Source of the DNA: Gemmobacter lutimaris
GTDB taxonomy: Bacteria; Pseudomonadota; Alphaproteobacteria; Rhodobacterales; Rhodobacteraceae
Direction: 5' to 3'
DNA length: 64,000 bases
NCBI RefSeq assembly: GCF_003570715.1
Contig: NZ_QXXQ01000001.1
Location: forward strand, 590,822-654,821
Of this stretch, positions 50,479 through 58,302 are shown piece after piece (positions within the stretch are counted from its first letter, which is position 1; every line of letters starts with the position of its first letter). A model generated the notes under the pieces. It saw only the letters and a program-made list of their open reading frames with translations. It made no database searches and had not been told where the DNA came from. Made by a program: the position numbers and the translations under genes.

Positions 50479-52083
50479 TCACATCCGGAACACGCCGAAG
50501 CGCGTGGGTTCCACCGGCGCGTTCAGCGCAGCGGAAAGCGAAAGGAACAGCACCTCGCGGGTGCGGCGCGGGTCGATGATGCCATCGTCCCACAGCCGGG
50601 CCGAGGCATAGAGCGGGTGGCTTTGCCGGTCGAACATCTCGATGGTGGGGCGCTTGAACTCGGCTTCTTCCTCGGGTGTCCAGGTCCCGCCTGTGCGTTC
50701 GATCCCGTCGCGTTTGACGGTGGCCAGCACGCCCGCCGCCTGTTCGCCGCCCATGACGGAGATGCGCGAGTTCGGCCAGGTCCAGAGGAAGCGCGGCTGA
50801 TAGGCGCGCCCCGCCATGCCGTAGTTCCCTGCTCCGAAAGAGCCACCCACCAGCATGGTGATTTTCGGCACATTGGTGGTGGCAACGGCGGTCACCATCT
50901 TGGCGCCGTGGCGGGCAATGCCCTCGTTCTCATACTTCCGGCCGACCATGAAGCCGGTGATGTTTTGCAGGAAGACCAGCGGGATATTGCGCTGGCTGCA
51001 CAATTCGACGAAATGCGCGGCCTTCTGTGCCGCCTCGGAAAACAGCACGCCGTTATTGGCCACGATGCCGACCGGGCAACCCATGACATGCGCAAAGCCG
51101 GTGACGATGGTTTCGCCGAAACGCGGCTTGAATTCATCGAAGCGCGAGCCATCCACCACGCGGGCGATGACCTCGCGGATGTCATAGGGCGTGCGCAGAT
51201 CGCCCGGCACGACGCCAAGGATTTCCTCGGGGTCATAGGCCGGGGCTTCCACAGACTGCCATTGCACCGTCGCGGGTTTGGCGCGGTTCAGGTGGCTGGC
51301 GGCACGGCGGGCGAGTGCGAGGGCATGCGCGTCATCCTCGGCCAGATAATCCGCCACCCCCGACAGCCGCGTATGCACATCGCCACCGCCCAGATCCTCG
51401 GCGCTGACCACCTCGCCCGTCGCGGCCTTCACCAAAGGTGGACCGGCGAGGAAGATCGTGCCCTGTTCCTTCACGATGATCGTCACATCCGACATCGCGG
51501 GCACATAGGCACCACCGGCAGTGCAGGAGCCCATCACCACCGCAATCTGCGGAATGCCCTTCGCGCTCATCCGCGCCTGATTATAGAAGATCCTGCCGAA
51601 ATGGTCGCGGTCGGGGAAAACCTCGTCCTGATTGGGCAGGTTGGCGCCGCCGCTATCGACCAGATAGACGCAAGGCAGCGCGCATTCCTCGGCAATTTCC
51701 TGCGCGCGCAGGTGTTTCTTCACCGTCATAGGGTAATAGGTGCCGCCCTTCACGGTGGCGTCGTTGCAAACGACCATCACCTCTTGCCCGTGGATGCGAC
51801 CGATCCCGGCGATCACGCCCGCACAGGGGGCGGCACCGTCATACAGCCCGTGCGCGGCCGTGGCGCCGATCTCGAGGAAAGGCGAGCCGGGGTCCAGCAG
51901 ATCCGCCACCCTTTCACGCGGCGGCAGCTTGCCCCGAGCGACATGGCGGGCCATCGCCTTGTCGCCCCCCCCGGCCGCGGCCAGTGCCGCCGCCTGCGCC
52001 ACCGTGTCAAGCATGCCCAGATGCGCGGCGCGATTGGCCTTGAAGGCGTCAGAGCCGGTGAGGATGCGCGAGGTCAGTTTCAT
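50479..52083 (-). CDS. liuB: Methylcrotonyl-CoA carboxylase carboxyltransferase (beta) subunit
   Basis: 534 residues, the usual length. The crotonase-like N- and C-terminal carboxyltransferase halves are evident: [61 protein letters not shown] and [13 protein letters not shown], with [16 protein letters not shown] in the second half. It carboxylates 3-methylcrotonyl-CoA with LiuD. First gene of the liuBDEC run. Confidence 0.96.
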   Translation of the reverse strand: MKLTSRILTGSDAFKANRAAHLGMLDTVAQAAALAAAGGGDKAMARHVARGKLPPRERVADLLDPGSPFLEIGATAAHGLYDGAAPCAGVIAGIGRIHGQEVMVVCNDATVKGGTYYPMTVKKHLRAQEIAEECALPCVYLVDSGGANLPNQDEVFPDRDHFGRIFYNQARMSAKGIPQIAVVMGSCTAGGAYVPAMSDVTIIVKEQGTIFLAGPPLVKAATGEVVSAEDLGGGDVHTRLSGVADYLAEDDAHALALARRAASHLNRAKPATVQWQSVEAPAYDPEEILGVVPGDLRTPYDIREVIARVVDGSRFDEFKPRFGETIVTGFAHVMGCPVGIVANNGVLFSEAAQKAAHFVELCSQRNIPLVFLQNITGFMVGRKYENEGIARHGAKMVTAVATTNVPKITMLVGGSFGAGNYGMAGRAYQPRFLWTWPNSRISVMGGEQAAGVLATVKRDGIERTGGTWTPEEEAEFKRPTIEMFDRQSHPLYASARLWDDGIIDPRRTREVLFLSLSAALNAPVEPTRFGVFRM

Positions 52084-52157
52084 GTCGGTCAGTCCTGTTG
52101 ATGGTCTGCGGCGAGGCGGGCGGAGGGGCGGAAAATGCGACGCGAGAGAGTCACATT

Positions 52158-52190
52158 ATTTATACATATCAAATAATTGCATGTATAAAT
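52158..52190. promoter_or_regulatory. AT-rich palindrome in the liuB/ompW divergent region
   Basis: ATTTATACAT (52158-52167) and ATGTATAAAT (52181-52190) are exact inverted repeats with a 13-base AT-rich spacer. It lies 75-107 bases upstream of liuB. Possible dimeric-regulator operator or a cluster of -10-like sequences; the regulator is unknown. Confidence 0.5.
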
Positions 52191-52214
52191 GTCGCAGCCG
52201 GAATGCCTGCGGAG

Positions 52215-52228
52215 TTGATCCACGTCAA
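52215..52228 (+). promoter_or_regulatory. FNR/FnrL-type box upstream of the ompW-like gene
   Basis: TTGATCCACGTCAA matches the consensus TTGAT-N4-ATCAA at nine of ten fixed positions. Its centre is about 65 bases before the ompW ATG, compatible with a class II site at -41.5 if transcription starts about 24 bases before the ATG. It is a palindrome with the usual 4-base spacer. E. coli ompW is also FNR-regulated. Confidence 0.6.
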
Positions 52229-52286
52229 GGTTTTCCGCCCGGTGCAGGGTGCAGGTTCGCCCCGCAAACAACCTGTGAGACCCAAG

Positions 52287-52880
52287 ATGAAAACCCTTGC
52301 GATTGCCTTTCTGGCCACCGCCGCGCTGACGGCCCCCGCGCTTGCCCAATCGGCGGGCGACATGACGCTTGGCCTCGGGATCGGCTATGTCGCGCCCAAG
52401 GGCAACAACGGCACGCTGGCCGGTGCGGCAGCGGATGTCGAGGACAATGCGCGCCCGACCGTGACCTTCGAATATTTCGTGCGTGACAATATCGGGATCG
52501 AGGTGCTGGGCGCCCTGCCCTTCAAGCACAAGGTGAATGTAGGCGGCGCCTATGCCGGCAACACCAAGCACCTGCCCCCCACGATCACGGTGAACTGGCA
52601 CATCCCCACCGGCGGCCCGATCACACCCTTCGTTGGTCTTGGCCTGAACTACACGACCTTCTTCGAGGAAAGCTCGCCCCTCGGCGATCTGAAGATCGAC
52701 GACAGCTTCGGCCTCGCGGCCCATCTGGGCATGGATTACGCGCTGAACGACAAGGCCGCGCTGCGGATGGACCTGCGCTATATCGACATCGACGCCGACG
52801 TGAAGCTGAACGGCACCAAGATCGGCAAGGTAAATATCGACCCGGTGGTGGCCGGTATTTCCTACATCATGAAGTTCTGA
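52287..52880 (+). CDS. OmpW-family outer membrane protein
   Basis: 197 residues with a Sec signal peptide (LATAALTAPALA-QS) and a small beta-barrel that ends in the outer-membrane C-terminal Phe (ISYIMKF). GDMTLGLGIGYVAPKGN, TVTFEYFVRDNIGIEVLG, GPITPFVGLGLNYTTFF and AAHLGMDYAL are OmpW-like. OmpW proteins form hydrophobic channels. An FNR-like box lies upstream and a terminator downstream, so it is a single-gene unit set between the two parts of the liu locus. The ATG at 52287 is chosen to give the signal peptide. Confidence 0.9.
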   Translation: MKTLAIAFLATAALTAPALAQSAGDMTLGLGIGYVAPKGNNGTLAGAAADVEDNARPTVTFEYFVRDNIGIEVLGALPFKHKVNVGGAYAGNTKHLPPTITVNWHIPTGGPITPFVGLGLNYTTFFEESSPLGDLKIDDSFGLAAHLGMDYALNDKAALRMDLRYIDIDADVKLNGTKIGKVNIDPVVAGISYIMKF

Positions 52881-52906
52881 TCCCTTCACGGGACGGAAAG
52901 GTGCGG

Positions 52907-52936
52907 AGGGGTGCGGGTTCTGACCGCGCCCCTTTT
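52907..52936 (+). terminator. Terminator of the ompW-like gene
   Basis: AGGGGTGCGG pairs with CCGCGCCCCT (one G-T wobble) around a 7-base loop, followed by TTT. It begins 26 bases after the stop, between convergent genes. Confidence 0.8.
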
Positions 52937-52963
52937 CCATGACACCAGTTCCCCCTGCCCCCG

Positions 52964-54124
52964 TCATCCCTGCGCCAACAGCTCGCGGCCGATCAGCATG
53001 CGCCGGATTTCCGAGGTTCCGGCACCGATCTCCATCAGCTTGGCGTCGCGGAACAGCCGGCTGACCACGCTGTCATTGAGGAACCCGGCCCCACCCAGCG
53101 CCTGCACCGCCTGATGCGCCTGCACCATGGCCTGCTCGCTGGCATAAAGCACACAGCCTGCCGCATCGGCACGGGTGATCTCGCCCCGGTCACAGGCGCG
53201 GCCCGCCTCGTAGACATAGGCGCGAGCCGAATTCATCGCCACATACATGTCGGCGATCTTGGCCTGCATCAGCTGGAAATTCCCGATGGGCTGGCCGAAC
53301 TGGTGGCGTTCCTTCGCATAGGGCACCACCTCGTCCAGACAGGCCGCCATGATGCCGGTGCCGATGCCCGACAGCACCACGCGCTCGAAATCAAGGCCGG
53401 ACATCAGAACGCGCACGCCCTTGCCCTCCTGCCCCAGCACATTCTCGAAGGGCACTTCGCAATTGTCGAAGATCAGCTCGCCAGTGTTCGAGCCGCGCAT
53501 GCCCAGCTTGTCGAAATGCACAGAGGTCGAGAAGCCCTTGAAGCCGCGCTCGATGATGAAGGCGGTGATGCCTTTCGGCCCGGCCTCGGGGTCGGTCTTG
53601 GCATAGACGATCAGCGTATCGGCATCCGGGCCATTGGTGATCCAGTATTTGCTGCCGTTCAACACATAGTAACCGTTGCGCTTCTCCGCCCGCAGCTTCA
53701 TCGACACCACGTCGGAGCCGGCGCCCGGCTCGCTCATCGCCAGCGCACCGACCTTCTCGCCCGACACCAGACCCGGCAGGTATTTCGCCTTCTGCTCGGG
53801 CGAGCCGTTCAGCTTCATCTGGTTGACGCACAGGTTGGAATGCGCGCCGTAGGACAGGCTGATCGAGGCCGAGGCACGGGCGATTTCCTCGGTCGCGATG
53901 ACATGGGCCAGATACCCCATCCCTGCCCCCCCATATTCCTCGGAAACGGTGATGCCCAGAAGACCCAGCTCACCCATTTCGCGCCACAGCTGGGCCGGGA
54001 ACACGTTGTCCCGGTCCACTTGTGCCGCAATCGGTTTCACCCGCTCCTGAGCCCAACGGTGCACCATGTCCCGCAGCGCGGCGATATCCTCGCCCAGATC
54101 GAAGCGCATCGGCGATGTGAACAT
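52964..54124 (-). CDS. liuA: Isovaleryl-CoA dehydrogenase
   Basis: FAD-dependent acyl-CoA dehydrogenase of 386 residues. GITVSEEYGGAGMGYLAHV, AMSEPGAGSDVVSM and YWITNGPDAD are conserved. The catalytic Glu in the isovaleryl-specific position (LDFERVVLSG) is present. The LQALGGAGFLND...RDAKLMEIGAGTSEIRRMLIGR tail is intact. It oxidises isovaleryl-CoA, the first liu step. GGGAGGG fixes the ATG at 54124. Transcribed separately from liuB because the plus-strand ompW-like gene lies between them. Confidence 0.93.
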   Translation of the reverse strand: MFTSPMRFDLGEDIAALRDMVHRWAQERVKPIAAQVDRDNVFPAQLWREMGELGLLGITVSEEYGGAGMGYLAHVIATEEIARASASISLSYGAHSNLCVNQMKLNGSPEQKAKYLPGLVSGEKVGALAMSEPGAGSDVVSMKLRAEKRNGYYVLNGSKYWITNGPDADTLIVYAKTDPEAGPKGITAFIIERGFKGFSTSVHFDKLGMRGSNTGELIFDNCEVPFENVLGQEGKGVRVLMSGLDFERVVLSGIGTGIMAACLDEVVPYAKERHQFGQPIGNFQLMQAKIADMYVAMNSARAYVYEAGRACDRGEITRADAAGCVLYASEQAMVQAHQAVQALGGAGFLNDSVVSRLFRDAKLMEIGAGTSEIRRMLIGRELLAQG

Positions 54125-54141
54125 GGTTCCCTCCCAAGAAA

Positions 54142-54155
54142 TGAACACACGTTCA
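54142..54155 (-). promoter_or_regulatory. Candidate operator at liuA
   Basis: TGAACACACGTTCA is an inverted repeat TGAAC-N4-GTTCA centred about 25 bases upstream of the liuA start. Palindromes of this type are bound by TetR-family regulators of fatty or branched acyl-CoA genes. No regulator gene is in the window; the assignment is inferred. Confidence 0.4.
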
Positions 54156-54279
54156 ATTAATATCCGAATCCGAGTCGCGTCAAGCATTTCCTTCAGGCTG
54201 CGCCCATGGAACGCCGCGTCACCCTTGCGGGTTGTCCAGCAGACCCCCACCTTGAATTCGTCATAAAAAGGAGCGCCCC

Positions 54280-54729
54280 ATGCGCCTGCTCACCGCCATC
54301 GCCGCCCTCTGCCTCCCCCTTGCCGCCCTGCCCGCCAAGGCCGAAACCGTCGGCAAGGTGGGCGTGGACTGGGTCGGCAATGACATCATCATCGAGGCGA
54401 TCCCCGACCCGAAGGTGCAGGGCGTCACCTGCCACCTGGCCTATTTCGACCGCTCGCTGATCGACCGGCTAAGTCAGGGCAACTGGTTCGAAGACCCCAG
54501 CTATTCGGCGGTGGACTGCACGCAGACCGGCCCGATCACGTTGGGCGACATCGACAAGGGCCGCGGCGGCGAGGCGGTGTTCAGCGAGGGCCGGTCGCTG
54601 ATCTTCAAGTCGCTGAAGCTGACCCGGATCTATGACGCGAAGAACAACGCGCTGATCTACCTCGCGCATGCCAGCGAGGTGACGCAAGGTTCGGGCAAGA
54701 TGTCGCTGTCGGTGGTGCCGCTGCCCTGA
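54280..54729 (+). CDS. creA: CreA-family protein
   Basis: 149 residues with a signal peptide (CLPLAALPAKA-ET). The mature part, with VDWVGNDIIIEAIPDPKVQGVTCHLAYFDR and the second Cys in SAVDCTQTGPI, matches the CreA family of secreted or periplasmic proteins of unknown biochemical role. AAGGAG lies nine bases before the ATG. Followed by an inverted pair of dispersed repeats. Confidence 0.9.
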   Translation: MRLLTAIAALCLPLAALPAKAETVGKVGVDWVGNDIIIEAIPDPKVQGVTCHLAYFDRSLIDRLSQGNWFEDPSYSAVDCTQTGPITLGDIDKGRGGEAVFSEGRSLIFKSLKLTRIYDAKNNALIYLAHASEVTQGSGKMSLSVVPLP

Positions 54730-54737
54730 GGCAAGGG

Positions 54738-54896
54738 AAAGGGGCTGTCTGCCCCCTCTTGAGCCTGCGGCTCAATTCACCCCCGAGGATATTTCCCGAC
54801 AAAAAATGCCTGGAACGCTCCGCCCCTATTTTCTGTCCGAAAATATCCTGCGGGGGAGGCTCCGCAGGAGCCGTGGGGGCGCAAAGCCCCCGGCGA
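54738..54896. repeat. Inverted pair of dispersed hairpin repeats (R3 and R4)
   Basis: R3 (about 54741-54795) runs hairpin GGGGC-TGTCT-GCCCC, hairpin GAGCC-TGC-GGCTC, core CCCCGAGGATATTT. R4 (about 54838-54891) is the mirror: GAAAATATCC, hairpin GGCTCC-GCA-GGAGCC (54858-54872), hairpin GGGGGC-GCAAA-GCCCCC (54875-54891). About 40 bases lie between. The pair fills the gap between convergent creA and the aminotransferase gene and can fold as a large cruciform, probably a bidirectional terminator. Confidence 0.85.
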
Positions 54897-54900
54897 CAGA

Positions 54901-56124
54901 TCAATCTGCGCGGGGTGTCAGGTCAGGGGCGCTGGTGTCGCCCTGAAACACCGCCGAAACCTCGGCACGGATGATACGCGCGATCTGGGCGCAATCCTCA
55001 ACGCTGAAGGTGAGCGGCAGGCGCATGTCGATGATGCCGTGGAGGATACGGTCGGTCGCGGGCATCGGGGCACTGGGCGCGTAGGTCCAGCTGTCATAGC
55101 GGCTGGTAAAGGCCACCGGCTCCGGGGCGCCGAACCATTTCAGTTCCACGCCACGCGCGCCGCAGCGGGCGATCACCGCATGGATCGCCTCGGGCTGCCA
55201 GTCGAGCAGCAGGAACTGGAAGGATGAGGCCACGAAGCCCTCCGCCGCAGGGCGCTTGATCCGGGTCAGGCCCGGCGTTTCGGCCAGCCCTGCCTCGACC
55301 ACCCGGTAGCGCTCATTCCAGCGCGTGCATTGGCGCGGCAGGTCGGCCAGTTGCGGCCGCAGGATCGCCGCGCGCAGATTGTCCATCCGGCCCGAGATAT
55401 TGGGCGTGGTCAGCCGCAGATCGGCAAAAGCTTCGGGCGGTGGCGCGGCACGGTGGCGGCCATAAAGCATGTAGCTGCCCGACAGCAGCACCGCCCGCGC
55501 CATCAGCGTCGGGTCATCGGCGATGATCAGCCCGCCCTCGCCCGAATTCATGTGTTTGTAGGTCTGGGTCGAGAAGCAACCCATTGCCCCCCAGCGCCCG
55601 GTCAAACGCCCGTCCCAAGCCGCGCCCATCGTATGCGCGCAATCCTCGATCACCGTGATGCCGCGCGCGTCGCAGAGGCGCATCAGCGCCTCCATGTCGC
55701 AGATATGGCCACGCATATGGCTGAGCATCAGTACCCGCACGCCCTCGGCCTTCGCCGCCAGATCGTCGAGGTCGATCACCAGCCCCTCGGTCACGCCGAC
55801 GAAAACCGGCACCGCGCCCACCGAAGCGATGGCCCCCGGCACCGGAGCCAGCGTGAAGGCATTGGTCAGCACCCTTTCGCCGGGCTGCACGCCCAATGCC
55901 CGCAGTGCGGTTGCCAGCGCATAGCCCCCCGAGGCGACAGCGAGGCAATAGCGCGCGCCAGTGGTGGCGGCGAACTCCTCTTCCAGCAGCGCCGCCTCGG
56001 CGATCTCGTCCGGGGTGGTGTTATAGCGGTGCAGGCGGCCCGACTGCATCACCCGCAGCGCGGCGGCGATGGCGGCCTCGGGGATCGGTTCCTGCTGGGT
56101 GAAGCTGCCTGTAAAGCGTTCCAT
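54901..56124 (-). CDS. DegT/DnrJ/EryC1-family PLP aminotransferase
   Basis: 407 residues. The DegT family blocks VFVGVTEGLVIDLDDLAAKA, GITVIEDCAHTMGAAWDGRLTGRWG and CFSTQTYKHMNSGEGGLII, with the PLP-binding Lys before xMNSGEGG, are present, so catalysis is likely. These enzymes make amino sugars. The substrate is not shown, and no sugar pathway is adjacent. Its start at 56124 is MERFTGSF. It ends next to the repeat pair. Confidence 0.87.
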   Translation of the reverse strand: MERFTGSFTQQEPIPEAAIAAALRVMQSGRLHRYNTTPDEIAEAALLEEEFAATTGARYCLAVASGGYALATALRALGVQPGERVLTNAFTLAPVPGAIASVGAVPVFVGVTEGLVIDLDDLAAKAEGVRVLMLSHMRGHICDMEALMRLCDARGITVIEDCAHTMGAAWDGRLTGRWGAMGCFSTQTYKHMNSGEGGLIIADDPTLMARAVLLSGSYMLYGRHRAAPPPEAFADLRLTTPNISGRMDNLRAAILRPQLADLPRQCTRWNERYRVVEAGLAETPGLTRIKRPAAEGFVASSFQFLLLDWQPEAIHAVIARCGARGVELKWFGAPEPVAFTSRYDSWTYAPSAPMPATDRILHGIIDMRLPLTFSVEDCAQIARIIRAEVSAVFQGDTSAPDLTPRAD

Positions 56125-56155
56125 CCCCGACCTCTGCACCCACACCGCGTGACTG

Positions 56156-56842
56156 TCAACGTGGGGCTTGTGCGGGGGCCTGAACCAGCAGCCGGTCCGC
56201 CAGCGCAGGCAGATCGGCGTAGCGGTCCAGCATCGCCTCGGGGGCCAAGCGGGCGATGGCCGGGCCTTCGGGGCCAAAGCTGACCAACACGCAGGGCACC
56301 CCGGCGGCGGCGGCGGTCTTGCGGTCGGTTTCGGTGTCGCCGATGAGGATCGACCGTGCGGGATCGCCGCCCGCGCCGCGCACGGCCGCCAGATAGGGCG
56401 CGGGGTCGGGCTTGCGCACAGGCAGCGTATCGGCGCCGATCAGGCTGCCGAACAGGCCTCGCACCCCCAGCCGTGTCATCAGCGTCTCGGCCAGGCCCTC
56501 GGGCTTGTTGGTGCAGATGGCGGTCGCGTAACCGGCGGTGCGCAGCGCCTCCACCGCCTCGACGGCGCCCGGGTAAAGGCGGGTGTGGGTGTCGATCCCC
56601 TCGGCATAGGCAGACAGAAGCACCGGGTATTGCGCATCCACCGCCGCCTCATCCACCCCGCCGAGGCGGGAGAACCCCAGCCGCAACATCGCCCGCCCGC
56701 CGTGGAACGCGGTCAGCGCATCGGCCACCGGGTCCAGCAGGTCACCATGCCCGAGGCCGCGAAAGCAGGCATTCGCCGCCGCCACCAGATCGGCAGAAGT
56801 ATCGGCCAGCGTGCCATCCAGATCGAAGACTACCGTTTTCAT
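56156..56842 (-). CDS. gph: Phosphoglycolate phosphatase-like HAD hydrolase
   Basis: 228 residues. Motif I DLDGTLADT (nucleophile Asp8-region), motif II CTNKPE, Lys in RKPDPAPYL and motif IV IGDTETDRKTA are all seen, typical of Gph-type enzymes that dephosphorylate 2-phosphoglycolate from DNA-repair and photorespiratory reactions. The ATG at 56842 gives MKTVVFDLDG; the longer frame upstream is ignored. Divergent from glmU. Confidence 0.88.
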   Translation of the reverse strand: MKTVVFDLDGTLADTSADLVAAANACFRGLGHGDLLDPVADALTAFHGGRAMLRLGFSRLGGVDEAAVDAQYPVLLSAYAEGIDTHTRLYPGAVEAVEALRTAGYATAICTNKPEGLAETLMTRLGVRGLFGSLIGADTLPVRKPDPAPYLAAVRGAGGDPARSILIGDTETDRKTAAAAGVPCVLVSFGPEGPAIARLAPEAMLDRYADLPALADRLLVQAPAQAPR

Positions 56843-56946
56843 GCGCCCGCACTCCTGAAACCTGACGAAAGGATGTGTGAAGGCGCATGGCTTGCGCGCC
56901 CCGGCCATGGGGTTAAAACGGGCGCAACGCCAAGGAAAGAGGTATC

Positions 56947-58302
56947 ATGCCCGTCTCTCTCGTCATTCTTGCCGCGGGGCAAGGCACGCGGATGAATTCG
57001 GATCTGCCGAAGGTGCTGCACCGGGTGGCCGGTGCGCCGCTTCTGCATCACGCGATGCAGGCCGGTGCCGCGCTGTCGCCCGAGCGTGTGGTGGTGGTTG
57101 CCGGGCACGGAGCCGAGGCGGTCGGCAAGGCGGCCCGCGCCTGGGACGAGGCTTGCGAAATCGTGGTTCAGGCCGAGCAGCTTGGCACCGGACACGCGGT
57201 GGCGCAGGCCGCCCCCGCGCTTGCAGGGGAGGCGGGAGATTGTGTGGTGCTTTACGGCGACACGCCCTTCATCCGCCCCGAAACGCTGGAGGCGATGCTG
57301 GACGCCCGCGCGCGTCACGCCGTGGTGGTACTGGGCTTCGAGGCGCGCGATCCGGGGCGCTATGGCCGGCTGATCGCGCAGGGCGAGGTGCTGGACCGCA
57401 TTGTGGAATACAAGGATGCCACAGATGAGGAACGCGCGATAACGCTTTGCAATTCAGGCGTGATTTGTGCCGATACCGCATTGCTGCTCGATCTGGTCGC
57501 AGCGATTGGCAATGACAATGCAGCCGGGGAATATTATCTGACCGATGTGGTAGAGCTTGCCCGCAAGCGCGGTCTTTCGGCGGGCGTTGTCACCTGCGAC
57601 GAGGCCGAGACGCTGGGTGTCAACACCCGCGCCCAACTGGCCGAGGCGGAGGCCGCCTTTCAGGCGCGCGCGCGGGCCGAAGCGCTGGACAACGGTGTAA
57701 CCCTGACCGCGCCGGAGACGGTGTTCTTTGCGCTGGATACGGTGGTGGGGCGCGATGCGATCATCGGGCCGAATGTGGTGTTCGGCCCCGGCGTCACCAT
57801 CGAAAGCGGTGCGGAAATCAAGGCTTTCTGCCATCTGGAAGGCTGCCATGTCAGCCGCGGCGCGGATGTCGGGCCTTTCGCGCGGTTGCGCCCCGGTGCC
57901 GAGCTGGCCGAGGATGTGCATGTCGGCAACTTCGTCGAGATCAAGAACGCCATTCTGGAAGAAGGCGTGAAGGTCGGGCACCTGACCTATCTGGGCGACG
58001 CCGATGTGGGTGAAGGCACCAATATCGGCGCGGGCACGGTGACCTGCAATTATGACGGGGTGAACAAGCATCGCACCCGGATCGGCAAACGCGCCTTTAT
58101 CGGGTCCGACACCATGCTGGTGGCGCCGGTGACGGTGGGCGACGGGGCGATGACGGGCTCGGGCTCTGTCATCACCGCGGACGTGCCCGCCGAGGCGGTG
58201 GCGCTGGGACGGGCGCGGCAGGTCGTCAAACCCGGTCTCGCCCCCAAGATGTTCGAAATGTATAAGTCGATTAAAGAAAAACGACAGAAAGGCGCCAAAT
58301 AA
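56947..58302 (+). CDS. glmU: Bifunctional UDP-N-acetylglucosamine pyrophosphorylase / glucosamine-1-phosphate N-acetyltransferase
   Basis: 451 residues. The N-terminal nucleotidyl transferase domain has LAAGQGTRMNSDLPKVLHRVAG and the Lys-containing PKVLH. The left-handed beta-helix acyltransferase domain begins about residue 240, with GVTIESGAEIKAFCHLEG and TVTCNYDGVNKHRTRIG including the catalytic His. Makes UDP-GlcNAc for peptidoglycan and LPS. The stop shares one base with the glmS start. Confidence 0.97.
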   Translation: MPVSLVILAAGQGTRMNSDLPKVLHRVAGAPLLHHAMQAGAALSPERVVVVAGHGAEAVGKAARAWDEACEIVVQAEQLGTGHAVAQAAPALAGEAGDCVVLYGDTPFIRPETLEAMLDARARHAVVVLGFEARDPGRYGRLIAQGEVLDRIVEYKDATDEERAITLCNSGVICADTALLLDLVAAIGNDNAAGEYYLTDVVELARKRGLSAGVVTCDEAETLGVNTRAQLAEAEAAFQARARAEALDNGVTLTAPETVFFALDTVVGRDAIIGPNVVFGPGVTIESGAEIKAFCHLEGCHVSRGADVGPFARLRPGAELAEDVHVGNFVEIKNAILEEGVKVGHLTYLGDADVGEGTNIGAGTVTCNYDGVNKHRTRIGKRAFIGSDTMLVAPVTVGDGAMTGSGSVITADVPAEAVALGRARQVVKPGLAPKMFEMYKSIKEKRQKGAK

